Shown here: one piece after another, positions 44,523 to 55,239 of the stretch | Layout of the letters: each line of letters begins with the position of its first letter | Position numbering within the stretch: position 1 is the first letter of the stretch | Source of the DNA: Maniola hyperantus | Lineage: Eukaryota; Arthropoda; Insecta; Lepidoptera; Nymphalidae | Length of the DNA: 64,000 nt | Direction: 5' to 3' | NCBI RefSeq assembly: GCF_902806685.2 | Contig: NC_048557.2 | Span: 6,878,666-6,942,665, forward strand | Position numbers and translations under genes: made by a program | Notes under the pieces: generated by a model | Seen by the model: the letters and a program-made list of their open reading frames with translations, nothing else | Database searches by the model: none | What the model was told of the DNA's origin: nothing

Positions 44523-44670
44523 ATGGGAAATCTTTGATTTTGCCATGTCCTTCGCCGAGATGTAAGCTATCTTTTTACCAAATTTCGTCAAAATCGGTTA
44601 AACGGGATAGCTATGAAAAGGTAACAGAACAACAGACAGACGGACAAACACATTTTCAAATTATTATCAA
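44523..44670 (+). repeat. Family A repeat, 3' part
   Basis: GAGATGTAAGCTATC, CCAAATTTCGTCAAAATCGG and CAGACAGACGGACAAACAC; the 5' start is lost. Confidence 0.65.
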
Positions 44671-45147
44671 ATAAAATAAAAAGAAGAAAAATAAATTAAT
44701 AAATGTTAAAAAACATACTTAAATAGATATGTATATTATGATTATTTATAGGTAGGTATGTCACACCTATCTTTCCACCATTACCAACAACAGAAGAAAA
44801 TTCTTGTCATTAGAAAGCTCTCGGTAGAATTATCCGATATTCATTTCCCCATACTTTCAATGCTTACAAAACACAAAGGCGCTCGCAAACCTAGTGCTTA
44901 ATCATTAAAATTCCCCCGTCGGCGTAACAAAGCAACGTCTGTTTATCTCCCTCTTACCGTCGATTTTCCGCTCTATTTGTCTCTATCTGGCGCCTAATGT
45001 GACAAGATTGTCGCATGCTCCGTTTAGTCCCGGATAATTATATTTTGTTGGCAAGCTGCAAGAACGCTTAGAGAATCTGTATTCGAAGATAAATGCTTAG
45101 TGTGTTCTTAACGTAGGTTCTACTTTGTAAGGCTAGACCGATTTGTA

Positions 45148-45438
45148 GGGTTCCGTAGTAAAATGAAGATTACAGTTTCGTCCAGTCCATCTATCCGTCT
45201 ATTTGTCTGTCTGTGTGTCACATCTATTGTCTGTCTGTCAAGGGTATCAAAACCTATAGGGTCCTTCCCGTTGACCTAGAATTATGAAATTTGGCAGATA
45301 GGTAGGTCTTATAACAGAAATAAAGAGAAAAATACGAAAACCATGAAAAATGAAAGATAAAAAGTTCTATTTCTTGTACGATGGTACGGAACCCTTCGTG
45401 TGCGACTCCGACTAGCACTTGACCGGTTTTTCTCATAA
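45148..45438 (-). repeat. Family C repeat, internally deleted
   Basis: AGGGTTCCGTAGTAAAATGA, CCCGTTGACCTAGAATTATG and GACTAGCACTTGACCGGTTT. The middle block with the GATATAGTC words is missing. Confidence 0.75.
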
Positions 45439-46025
45439 TTATAAAGCTAATAAGCTTAAAAAGCTTGAAAAAGTGCGCTGGATTGAGAACCTTTTGAAAG
45501 TCGGTTAAAAACTACTTAACCCGGTAGGTAGCTAAATTGCAATCTGTTTTTTTTTAAATATTTTATCTTACTCACAGAACTTCTGAATTAAAAGTAAAAA
45601 CGTTCCAAAATATTTTAATATTGTCGTAAAAATGATTCTCACTTGAATTAATAAGGTGTTTCTGAATTATGTAAACCGCTACTAATTAGGTATACAGACG
45701 TCATTCTTATTTATTTAAATATTATTTCAAAGCAAAATACCGAAAAAATGTGTAATACCTATAAGGTTTTAACACCTACACCCGAATTTAATTACTAATT
45801 AGTTCTGACGTTCTTAGTATGGCTGCCATCCAATGGGATTTCCAGGGATTTGTCCCTATTTTAAATGTATAGCACTGGAATTCATGGTCAAGAGGCTCCT
45901 TTAGAGGACGATTCAAACGGCATGTGTCATATTCATTATTCAACCTTTATGCAATGCATTAAGGTTCCAAGTTTCAGCCATATCCGTGCAATAGCTTATA
46001 CCTATTTGAAAGAGTACCAAACAGA

Positions 46026-46076
<51 letters not shown>

Positions 46077-46125
46077 TACACACGCACATACGCACGCACA
46101 CACCCACGTACACACACACAAATAC
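46026..46125 (+). repeat. CA-dinucleotide microsatellite
   Basis: About 20 uninterrupted CA units, then CACGCACATACACACGCA-type variants. A His-Thr frame through it is not a gene. Confidence 0.95.
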
Positions 46126-46508
46126 AAACTTTCGCCTTTATAATATTAGTATGATGCTAAAGTGTGTCTATTACTACATAAAGGTACTATTATGATTTTT
46201 TTTATCAAAATCCATCAAGTGTGATTAGGAATCATACCTTAAAGAATTTTTTTGTCAATTTTCGTTAAGTAAGTAGCTAAGTAATATTATTTTTAGGTTT
46301 TGCTATTTGATTAAACCTTGACCTCTAAAATATAACTTGTTAGTTTAAATACCTATGTTGTTTTTAGATTTTAGTTCTGAATTAATTAATATAATTGATT
46401 GTCACCCTACTTTTAATTACTTGTTTGCATAAACACAACCTTAAATCTAATTATAATTTTCGAACATCACAGATTGAATGAGATTAAATTTTAATAATTA
46501 TACAAATA

Positions 46509-46580
46509 ACAGCTTTTTAGGGTTCCGTATTTAAAGTACATGAGTAGATATCTTAAAAAGTGTCAACGGGACCCTATTAG
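46509..46580 (-). repeat. Family C terminal fragment
   Basis: TTTTTAGGGTTCCGTATTTA and AACGGGACCCTATTAG only. Confidence 0.55.
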
Positions 46581-46684
46581 CGGAGCCTCCACTGTCTAGT
46601 GTCTAACCGTCGCGTCGCGACGTCGATCTCTAGAAAATGTGCACGTAATCTATGCTTATCGGTCCGTCTGTCATTGGAGTTTAG

Positions 46685-46850
46685 TTTACAGTTTGAGCCT
46701 CGAGCGGACTGAAATCTGAAAGGTCGCCGGTTCAAATCCCACCCGTGCACTATTGTCGTACTTACTCCTAGCACAAGCTTTACGCTTAGTTGGAGGGGAA
46801 AGAGGAATATTAACCAGCATGATAAACTTGGCTAATATTCTTTAAAGAAA
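46685..46850 (+). repeat. tRNA-derived SINE, family D, head truncated
   Basis: TTTGAGCCTCGAGCGGACTG lacks the A box. GGTTCAAATCCCACCC and the tail TTGGCTAATATTCTTTAAAG are kept. Confidence 0.75.
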
Positions 46851-46865
46851 AAAGTTTCAGCCGTA

Positions 46866-47265
46866 AAGGTGGACGTTCAGTCGAGCGCCTTTGGCGTCAG
46901 TGACGCCGCAACAGTGTCAAACATCAATGAACTATGCAAAATATTTAGGGAACGTCATTCGAGCGCAGCGCCATTGACGCCGGCGTCAGTCAGGACGCTG
47001 CGCTCGAATAGGTAACGTTCCTTACATTTGCATAGTAGGTAGGTATCTACAACCCGTTTACTAAAAGAATGGACCTGGCTTCGATTAAAAATTAAAAAAA
47101 TTAAAAACTCAACAAGTGGCAGACAAAAATTCGTAGTAAGTAGGTAGATACGTGTATGTTCGCATCTTTGTCACTGATACACGTACTACGAATTTTTGTA
47201 TATTAGTATGATGCTCTATCGCGGCGTCACTGACGCCACAGACGCTCAACTCGAAAGTCTACCTT
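46866..47265. mobile_element. Non-autonomous transposon M8 (about 400 bp)
   Basis: About 45-bp inverted ends share GGCGTCAGTGACGCCGC exactly. TAA may be the target duplication. A second inverted pair (GCGCTGCGCTC / GAGCGCAGCG) and a third hairpin (ATTCGTAGTA ... TACTACGAAT) are nested inside. Confidence 0.75.
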
Positions 47266-47478
47266 AATAGGCAGCCAGTTGAAATTTTCAAAGAATAGGT
47301 CCATAGTCGCTTGTACTGCCGGGTGCAAACCTAGCTTTGTTGCTGACCCTACGTGTTACTACAGCCTGTATCACGACAAATAAGAATTGTTTCCTACCAT
47401 TTGAGCACCTTGCTTTTTGTCGCCCTGATATTTCTATGGCATCTATCATATTATTTACAAGAAGAACTTATATAGTGT

Positions 47479-47531
47479 GGTAATACGGAACCCTTCAAAC
47501 GCGACTCCGACTCGCAGTTAACTGGTTTTTA
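47479..47531 (-). repeat. Family C 5' end fragment
   Basis: TACGGAACCCTTCAAACGCG and CTCGCAGTTAACTGGTTTTT only. Confidence 0.6.
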
Positions 47532-47650
47532 ATTCATAATTATTTATGTGTTGTGTAAATTGAAGTGCATTTTGAGCACTCAGCATTACTTAGCTCATAG
47601 AATGAAGAGAAAAACGTAGTAGGTATTAGCCTTATCTTTGCTTATAAATT

Positions 47651-47963
47651 TGCTGTGATAGCCTAGTGGTTAGGACGTCCGCCTTCTAATCGGAGGTCGG
47701 GGGTTCGATCCCGGGCACGCACCTCTAACTTTTCGGAGCTAAGTGCGTTTTAAGTAATTAAATATCACTTTATTTAACGGTGAAGGAAAATATTGTGAGG
47801 AAACCTGCATGCCTGAGAGTTCTCCACAATTTCTCAAAGATATGTGAAGTGTACCAATCCGCACATAGCCATACCTAGTGGTAGACTATGGCCGAAACCC
47901 TTCTCACTCTGAGAGGAAACCCGTGTTCTGTAGTGAGCCGGCAATGGGTTGATCATGATGATG
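47651..47963 (+). repeat. tRNA-derived SINE, family E, full length
   Basis: The head GATAGCCTAGTGGTTAGGAC (A box) and GGGTTCGATCCCGGGCACGC (B box) looks like a tRNA. The body has GTGAGGAAACCTGCATGCCT, CAATCCGCACATAGCC and TAGTGAGCCGGCAATGGGTT, ending ATCATGATGATG. I do not call it a tRNA gene because the same head and body occur together in several copies. Confidence 0.85.
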
Positions 47964-48338
47964 CTTATAAAATTTAGCGATTTTAGGGGTGATAGCCTAA
48001 TGGTGCGGTTCGATCCCAAGCAGGCACCTCAATATTTTTTTGTTTATTGATTGATGTTTTTAAATTGAACCTGGGACGTTTAGAGGTTCTAGAGACGTTT
48101 AGTCCTTAGCTGCCTTTTCCCAGGGCTGCGCTAGAAATCAAAGTGTTGAAGTTGTTTGGGATGCTGCAATATTCTCAATAAACTTGGTCAAAGTTAAATT
48201 TGCGTTTCCAGCGCAGTGTGAACTGCTCTTATCATGTTCGATCGCCGGCCGCGCGGGTTAGAAATTCAACATCTATAGAAATTAGAAATACATAGGTCCT
48301 ACGTGTGATCTATCTCTTAGAAATCCATACTAATATTA

Positions 48339-48484
48339 TAAACGAGTCCACAGCTGGACGTAGATCTCTTGTAAACACTTCTACCACACGCCACGGTCTT
48401 GCTCTTGGATGCAGGGGATCCCTGCGACTCACTTGATGTCGTCTGTCCACTTAGTGGGGGGTCCGCCAAAGCTGCACTTTCCGG
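48339..48484 (-). repeat. RTE LINE 3' end fragment
   Basis: AGTCCACAGCTGGACGTAGA, CACGCCACGGTCTTGCTC and TAGTGGGGGGTCCGCCAAAG. It is abutted by a second copy. Confidence 0.7.
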
Positions 48485-48735
48485 TCATCATCATCATCAT
48501 CATCATTATCAACCGATAGACGTCCACTGCTGGACATAGGACTCTTGTAGGGACTTCCACACGCCACGGTGCGACTCCGGCTCCGGCTCCCTGCGACTCG
48601 TCTGATGTCGTCCGTCCACCTAGTGGGGGTCTTCTGACGCTGCGTCATTCGATGCGAGGTCGTCATTCCAACACCTTGGGATTCCAACGTCTGTCGGTTT
48701 TCCGAACTATGTGCCCTGCCCCTTGCCTCTTCAGC
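48485..48735 (-). repeat. RTE LINE 3' end fragment
   Basis: (CATCAT)n then CAACCGATAGACGTCCACTG, GGGACTTCCACACGCCACGG and TCCACCTAGTGGGGGTCTTC, in direct tandem with the previous copy. Confidence 0.8.
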
Positions 48736-48764
48736 TAGTTCTCCAACGGATCTCCAGCAGCAGT

Positions 48765-48868
48765 ATCATCATGATCAACCCATCGCCACTCAGTGCGGAT
48801 CTCCTCTCAGAGTGAGAAGGGTTTGGCCATAGTCTACCACGCTGGCCATGTGCGGATTAGCAGCAGTA
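48765..48868 (-). repeat. SINE family E, 3' fragment
   Basis: ATCATGATCAACCCATCGCC and AGAGTGAGAAGGGTTTGGCC; inverted end of family E. Confidence 0.7.
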
Positions 48869-49215
48869 TAGTTAAATCTAATTAAGACTGAGATAGTTTT
48901 ATCAGTTATCTCAATTGGTCCAGCGGTTTTCCCGTGAAGACAATAAAATAAACAGACAAACTGTTACAACTTTATATTAATACAGAAAATAGAGTAAACA
49001 GGTAAGCCAACGGCTGAAAGGTAGCCCTACCTCATTTACAAGTTACAACAATAGACTGAGAGCCGGCGGGAACAAGTATCTCAAAGTTTGAAACTCGCCA
49101 ACAGGGCAAACTTGCAGTCTTGTTACTCAGTTACTTTACAAGAAAAAATACCTACCTAACTACTTAGCTATAATATACCTAGTCTACATCTGTAATATAG
49201 TCTGAAAAGTCTAAG

Positions 49216-49433
49216 CCATACTAATATTATAATGCGAAAGTGTGTCTGTCTGTCTGTCTGCTAGCTTTTCACGGCCCAACGGTTTAACAGATTTTGATAA
49301 AATTTGGTACAGAGGTAATTTACATCCCGGGGAAGGACATAGGCTACTTTTTGTCCCGGAAAATCAAAGAGTTCCCACAGGATTTTTAAAAACTTAAATC
49401 CACGCGGACGAAGTCGCGGGCATCCTCTAGTTA
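49216..49433 (-). repeat. Family A repeat, full length
   Basis: CATACTAATATTATAATGCG to GACGAAGTCGCGGGCATCCT. Confidence 0.85.
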
Positions 49434-49537
49434 TTTATAAAATTGTGTTGGTATGTCTTAATAAAATAAAATAAAAACACCATGTACAATAGGTATGATA
49501 CCTCGAATAAACATTATTCTATTTTATTCTAAAAAAA

Positions 49538-49725
49538 AATGTTTCCTCACGATGTTTACCTTCGCCGCTAAAGCAAGTGATATTCTCTGAAACTTAGGAA
49601 ACCTGCATGTCTTAGGGCTCTCCATAATGTTCCCAAAGGTGTGTGAAGTCTGCCAATCCGCTCTTGGCCAGCGTGGTGGAATATGACCACAAATTTTTGA
49701 GAGGAGAACCGTGCTCAGTAGTAAC
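49538..49725. repeat. SINE family E, rearranged copy
   Basis: The first part (GTTTCCTCACGATGTTTACC) is inverted. The next part (GAAACCTGCATGTCTTAGGG and GTGTGAAGTCTGCCAATCCG) is in the forward sense. Confidence 0.6.
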
Positions 49726-50787
49726 TTGTCTAATCTAATAAAAAAGTTACCACTAATATTACAAAATGTGAAAGTTGCTTTGTTAGTTTGTTCGACAATC
49801 ACGCTGTCGAAACAACCCGCAACAAATCGAAGTGCGTTATTCAAGATCAAGATTGCATGTGCATAATTCAAGACCTGAAAAGTGACAAAGGCTACCTTTT
49901 ATCCCGAGAAATCTAAGTGTCCACACCGGACTTTAATAACCTTATTTTTGTCTAATTTTAAACTTTCTTCATATTGTTTGGCTGAATTGAAAATAGTTTA
50001 AAATAAATTACCTACTTACGTGTTAATCTATAATTAATATGTATTGCTAAGGCTAACTATTAGTCATAATATTAGGTAGATCTTTTTTACCTGACACGAT
50101 AATTGCAAATGTTGTGTACTATCGATACATATACCTATCAGAGTGTGTTTGTGTATAAGTGATGTAGTAAATGTAAAATATGTGTATTGTATGTGTTCCT
50201 AATTAATAAAATAAAATAAAAATAAAGCTAAATCCACGCGGACGAAGTTACGGGCATCATGTACCTAGTATTTTTATAAGGCTCAGTTCACACAAAAAGC
50301 GATTGTATGACCTTTGCTCGAGTATTTTATCTCTACGAAGATTTGCCAATGTAATCTTGGGCTTATTCCCAAAGTTTCAAGAGTAGGTAGACGGATGCAC
50401 TCTACTTTGTCCAAACTAACGACAAGTGGTGCCAAGACAGTACAGAAAGTACGAATAGCTTGCTTTGTATATATCTGGCACCAACTACCTAACTTGACTT
50501 GTTAGCGTTTTGTTGCTCGGAAAATATGCAAGTTAATTGTCTAGAAGGACATCTTATTCGCAAAATATGCTAATTACTAAAGGCATGTCAGCCATATTTC
50601 TACATTTAATTTCCCTTAGCTGACTAGCGGCCGAAATTAATAAGCTATTAAAAAAGTCAGTCAGAAAGGCAGGTTTATTAAATATTAGGTATTTTTAGAT
50701 AAGTACACAACACACAAAGTTCAAGTTTTTAGGTAGTTTTAGGAAAGAACAATACTTAACCAGTAATTTAGTCAGTGTTGCTGACAC

Positions 50788-50884
50788 TATCCATCCACGA
50801 TTTGCTGTACTAAATATACAGGCATAAGCTCTATACAAGCTACCACAAATCTCTATCCCTAGTAGGGCAAATCGTGGATAGATA
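50788..50884. repeat. Short element with 18-bp inverted ends
   Basis: TATCCATCCACGATTTGC is inverted at 50867-50884 with one mismatch. Confidence 0.65.
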
Positions 50885-50902
50885 GCTTATTAATTACGAC
50901 CG

Positions 50903-51140
50903 TTAAAAGATAAACGAATCGCAGAAACATTGTCGGAGAAACGCGTAAGCGACGTGATCTGCACGGCGCTTTAGACTTTCTGGAGTTTTTCAGGGTTTTT
51001 TTCACTCGCATCATGATTTCGTTGTCAGTTCGCGGTAACAAGGTCGTATGAGAGGCGTGTCTTACGCGTATGGGATGCGTCTCTTACGCGTTTCAGCGAG
51101 AACCTACTTGTTTGCCGTTTTGGTCAGTTAAGGAAAAATA
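50903..51140. mobile_element. MITE M9, copy 1
   Basis: TTAAAAGATAAACGAATCGC and GGAGAAACGCGTAAGCGACG at the left; TTACGCGTTTCAGCGAGAAC and GGTCAGTTAAGGAAAAATAG at the right form imperfect inverted ends. An inverted second copy is at 51621. A fragment with TTCGTGGTAACAAGGTCATA is at about 16620. Confidence 0.65.
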
Positions 51141-51367
51141 GATTATACCTAAATGCATGTATCTTGCATTACTTAGGGAAGAACTCGGGCTTCCTTCCTT
51201 TTTGGCTGGTGTGTGTGTTAGATATTAATTTTATCAATTAAATAGGTATTTAAGTATAGTATAATAAAAAAGGTACTAACAATATTGGACTTCTGTGTCT
51301 GAAAATAAACGTTTTTAGTATTAGGTATATATATTCTATTCTTTATTTAATGAAATGCTCATTCTGT

Positions 51368-51494
51368 TATACACAATATCGAAATTCAATTAAAATGACA
51401 GATCTAAAGGTATTGCTATCCCTTTTATGCTGCTCCCTGCAGAAAAGGATAGCACTGGATTTAGTCATGTCAGTTTAGTTTAGTGATTGTGTAC
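51368..51494. mobile_element. MITE, family M5
   Basis: TATACACAATATCG and TGATTGTGTACAACCG are inverted ends around the family core CTAAAGGTATTGCTATCCCT. Confidence 0.7.
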
Positions 51495-51620
51495 AACCGA
51501 ATTAGCCACAATATCTAAAATAATAAATCATTAGCAAGTACTTAGATTTACTCCTCCCATAATAAACCATCAGATACTGTATGGAGGACCATTTTATAAA
51601 TGCAATCATTTAAGTATAAT

Positions 51621-51818
51621 TTATTTTTTCTTAACTGACTTATAAGGTAAACGAGTGCCTTCTCACTGAAACGCTTAATGACATTGTTACCGCGAACTGA
51701 CAATGAAATCGTGACTCGATTGAAAACCACCAAACTCCAGAAAGTCTAATGCGCCCGTCAAATCGCGTCGCTTACGCGTTTCTCCGAGAAGGTTTCTGCG
51801 ATTTGTTTATCTTTTAAG
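51621..51818. mobile_element. MITE M9, copy 2 (inverted)
   Basis: TTATTTTTTCTTAACTGACT to GCGATTTGTTTATCTTTTAA. It shares CGCGAACTGACAATGAAATC in inverse with copy 1. Confidence 0.65.
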
Positions 51819-52274
51819 TCAGCTGAGGAAAACTAAAGTATAATACTCTTGTAGACACTTGCGCGTTCCTATCTTAGACAAGCTTGATGCTGACTTGACT
51901 TTTGAAGCTGTGAGAAGTTATTTCGTCTGAATGAGCCCTAGTTGTCGTTTCAACCGATAGACTGTTCACTGATTGACATTAAGGTATCAAGGGTCTCTTG
52001 CAAAGGTAGCCACAATAGGCAATCTTGTGATGCTCGTCATGAGCGACCCCCAGTGAAATCACTTCCGATCAAGCCTAAGCCCCGCCGCATTAAGCCCACA
52101 CTCTCATTAGTTGTCATCGAATTCCGCATTTGCTCTTACGTGGACGTATCTGGCATCTGCATCGACATTAGCGGAGTTTAGTACTGCCACAGTACTATCC
52201 TTACTCTGTGGTAGGTACTACGCCGTAGGCACTACGTAGCCACTCGCACGCGGCTTGAGACAACCAATATTGGC

Positions 52275-52448
52275 GCGTACGCGGCAGAAATAATGTACAT
52301 CGGCCTTTAGAATGACATTTCGCCTTTGTAAAGGGTTGTCTCCGTCACTCATACCTATATGACGTTTTAACGGTCTCAACGACAATGCTCTACAAATCCG
52401 CTATCTCCTTCTAAAGGTCGATGGCCATTATTTTCTGCCGCGCATTGT
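52275..52448. mobile_element. Palindromic MITE, family M2
   Basis: GCGTACGCGGCAGAAATAAT and the inverted right end CATTATTTTCTGCCGCGCAT, with AATGTACATCGGCCTTTAGA in the left arm. It lies 243 bp from the exon 1 donor. Confidence 0.8.
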
Positions 52449-52690
52449 ACCTTTAAAAGAAGAGAGAATAGGCGCCTTTTGGGCAGGCGCGCTCCACCTT
52501 AGGCTGCATCATCTCTTGTTTGGTGCTGATTGCAGCAAGCTGATTTTGTTTACAAAAAAACAATGTGAGTGTGATATGCGGCAGGGCTATTAGATATTGT
52601 ATCGTTGTGATTTCCGGTTCGAGGTCGCCTTTCAAGCACCGTGACAATAGACTAGCTAAGCCAATAAATAATATTGTGAGTGATAATTAC

Positions 52691-52703
52691 CTTTGTGCGG
52701 CAT
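52691..52703 (-). CDS. toy: toy/Pax6 exon 1: coding start MPHK
   Basis: ATG CCG CAC AAA G is followed by the donor GTAATT. The single G joins exon 2 (AT) to give Asp, so the protein starts MPHKDELMHSAAMGGG before the paired domain. MPHK-type starts are known in Pax6 proteins, and fly eyeless has a similar MAHKG just before the domain. The ATG has A at -3. There is no in-frame ATG upstream before a TAG at 52887-52889, so this is the first ATG in the exon. However, the frame upstream looks coding (see 52704-52849), so a longer N-terminus through an upstream exon is possible. Confidence 0.78.
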
Positions 52704-52849
52704 CTTCCAGAAGGCTTCGGCCGCCGTGGTGGGTTCCCGCGGCGGCGCCACCAGCCCCCCCACCAGCGTGGTGGCGGCGTGCGCGGGCGCCGGCGCCGCC
52801 CGCCCCCAGCCGCCGTGCAGCGCCACCCCGCTGCCTTCACAGCCCCCCA
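52704..52849 (-). other. toy: GC-rich 5' part of exon 1: 5' UTR or N-terminal extension of toy
   Basis: In frame with MPHK this stretch is open and rich in Ala, Gly and Pro, ending TTAAEAFWK before the ATG. Nearly every third codon position is G or C, while A and T fall on positions 1 and 2, as expected for coding sequence. It has no ATG and I see no strong acceptor. The sharp GC rise in an AT-rich region also fits a promoter-proximal 5' UTR. Confidence 0.45.
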
Positions 52850-52851
52850 CT

Positions 52852-53003
52852 AACCCCCTATAGCTGACAATCTTTACGACTGTCGTCTAAGCTTGCCTAA
52901 TCCTCCACTACAACGCAGCGGTCCTAGTACTTGAAGATGTAATCTAACCCCCTATAGCAGACAATTTTTACGACTGTCGTGTAAGATTGCCTGATCCTCC
53001 ACT
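52852..53003. repeat. Direct duplication beside exon 1
   Basis: CTAACCCCCTATAGCTGACA with TACGACTGTCGTCTAAGCTT (52850-52911) recurs as CTAACCCCCTATAGCAGACA with TACGACTGTCGTGTAAGATT (52946-53004), period about 96 bp. Confidence 0.8.
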
Positions 53004-53004
53004 G

Positions 53005-54334
53005 TTTGTATGTTTCCTGTAACTGAACCTGCAGCTGGCAAATCTTTCGAGAAACCTAACCGGATCTTCTAATCTCTCTTTACTGCTGTTTTAGATCTAA
53101 CATAACCTCTTAAGCCTCGATTGCACAGCTACCACAATACCAAATTCTTTACAAGTCACTAGAAACCCTTATTTGCACAATTTTAACTTTATGTTTTGAG
53201 GATCTATCAAAATCTTGGCAGAGAATTTCTTCAATGTTTCGAATAATTTTGATAAACTTCAGGAGGCAGATCTTTAAGAGCCCAGTTGTAATTCTCCCGC
53301 TCTTGCAAATTCCTCAAATATCCCTCAAGTGTAAATGAGCCCCAAATGATGTCCCTTAATAAAATTATCTGTGGCCCCAGCTCGCGTCATCGCACATGTG
53401 GACCCCACCGGCGACCTGCAAAAGAAAGATCACGATCAAGAAATTTGTTGACCTCAAAGCGGCATTAGACAATCGCATCATCAATTACAATCAAGCCTCT
53501 TCCATTCCTTTGAATACCACCTCTCCCTTTCACACATCAGACTTTATCCTACAAGTGAAAGAGTCGGACGTTAATTGGTAGATGATTTTGCTGAATTGTG
53601 TTAGGAGATCGAGAGAGCGCCATCTATTGTTGCATAGTACAAATAGTTGCGTTGCGTTCGTGAGATGATAATGATCAATGGGCTGGAGTAATGAAGTAAG
53701 ATGGAAGCTGATAGTCGGTTGGTTGTGCCACCCATCATGTTAGCAGCCGAACGGTAGTCGGGGCCGTGTGTCAGTCTGTCGGGAGGTTTTTATTTTGTTA
53801 TTTGACAGAGATGTTGCGTGCAGGTCATGGGAGCACGATGAGAACGGGGTTCCGTAACTCAAAAGGTAAAATGAAAGCCAGAATCTGTCGATATGAGGAT
53901 CTCTACTAGAACAATTTTTTTGTAATGTCTCTTATACTTACTATGAGTCCTTAATTTCTAGCTAAGCCCAGTATTACTTTTCAGCTCTATTTCTATAGCT
54001 TATATTTACCAAAGCCAAGAAATACCTACTGATGATGAAATGCTTTCAAAGAGTATTCGCACATGAACCGAGAATGGTTTTGAACATTAAAACTTCATCT
54101 GGGAAAGATCTTCATCATTCATTAAATTATTGCGACAAATAAAACTGAAAATCCTGATGACCCTGGACATCAAGTTGTAAGCAAAGACGAGTTTCGGTCC
54201 GGAATATATTTTGTTCGAAATGATTAGTCTTGGGCGTAATAGGTGATACACAAAGATCGTTGACTTAACTAAGAAAACTCCAATACAATTTATTAAACGT
54301 GAATTAAAAACTTCCAATCTACGAGTCTACCAAT
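53005..54334. other. Upstream DNA of toy, no gene seen
   Basis: Apart from a tiny family C end near 53846-53875 (GGGGTTCCGTAACTCAAAAG) I see no repeat and no supportable gene. It may hold the toy promoter and further 5' UTR, but I see no decisive core-promoter motif. Confidence 0.4.
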
Positions 54335-54501
54335 ATTCGAATATTCGAGTCTCCCAATCCGCACATGGACTATGACCAAAACCGTTCTCTACAGAGACTA
54401 CAGAGTCACTACAGAGCACGGGTCTCCTCTCAGAAGAGGAGACCCGTGCTCTGTAGTGACTCGGCAATGGGTTGATCATGATGATGATGATGATGAAAAA
54501 A
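54335..54501 (+). repeat. SINE family E fragment containing a perfect hairpin
   Basis: It begins CTCCCAATCCGCACATGGAC and ends GGCAATGGGTTGATCATGAT with (GATGAT)n. The CTACAGAGCACGGGTCTCCT segment is present in both orientations. Confidence 0.8.
54403..54462. repeat. 28-bp perfect hairpin, 4-base loop
   Basis: GAGTCACTACAGAGCACGGG plus TCTCCTCT (54403-54430) is exactly inverted at 54435-54462 around the loop CAGA. Confidence 0.9.
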
Positions 54502-55239
54502 ATAGTAATTCTGTAAAGAATTTTAAATAACTTTTGTGATTTTTTTTAAGTACTTAGATACGGAACCTTTAGGGTATGTGATCAATACGCACTTCGTCAT
54601 CATTTTATTTGACTATACCGCTATTTGTTGTAACAACTCATACGCTCATAAAGGCTGGTATCACCAACTATCTCGGAGATCAATATCAACTGACAGTCGT
54701 TTTTTAGCAACACAACTGAGAGTGAGATCTGATTCAACTTTGTACGATTGTAAGAAGAGCAAGTTTTTTTTAAATAGCAGGTGTTGCTTCTTTGAATGAA
54801 AAACTTCTAATCCATGACCAAATCACTTCAGCAAGTGTACACTCCACGACTTATAATGTGCACAGTAAAATAATACTTCAGGGACTCAGGTCACTGGTCC
54901 GTATGGTTGTTTATTTACTAGGTACCTAATATGTTTCCTTAAGCTATAAATTTTAGCGCGACATGAAGGATATCATCTGTTTTGAAAACTAAACTTACAT
55001 ACATGATTATGCACTTTAAATATCTTAGCAGATTATACAGCAAGCATATTACAAACCAACCTTACAAATTGCGATTCGTCACCAAGTACCCAACAGAGGA
55101 TTCATAATATAAAAGCATTATAACTAAATCCAATATCAATCGCATTATAAAAGTCACAGGTACACCCAATATAGGGACACGTATTTGATCTTTTCAAGTT
55201 CCAATCGACTCCACTTTGATATTTCCCCTCTGAATGTAA

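Larger units (their letters stand above)
32272..52690 (-). other. toy: toy/Pax6 intron 1 (about 20.4 kb)
   Basis: It is bounded by donor GTAATT (exon 1) and acceptor CTCTAG (exon 2), phase 1. Repeats are listed separately. Stretches over 300 bases without a recognised repeat or gene: 32272-32776, 32950-33395, 34965-35735 (35225-35600 is CpG-rich with AATTAATCC), 36400-37670 (36580-36755 weakly inverted ends; 36890-37060 with TTTTCGCGCCAAAA and TAATTA), 37815-38250, 39300-39758, 41483-42505 (42290-42400 GC-rich), 43113-44013, 44670-45147, 45440-46020, 47270-47650, 49726-50787 and 51820-52274. Confidence 0.8.

Noticed and set aside
46026..46125. His-Thr repeat protein
   Set aside because: Translation of a CA microsatellite.
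47651..47725. tRNA gene
   Set aside because: The tRNA-like head recurs with the same downstream body at other sites, so it is a SINE; the cloverleaf is imperfect.
52565..52867. Plus-strand Pro/Ala-rich frame of 100 codons
   Set aside because: It is the shadow of the GC-rich exon 1 of toy on the other strand.
53396..53581. Short plus-strand frame upstream of toy (61 codons)
   Set aside because: No recognisable protein, no splice or start support, and a length expected by chance.
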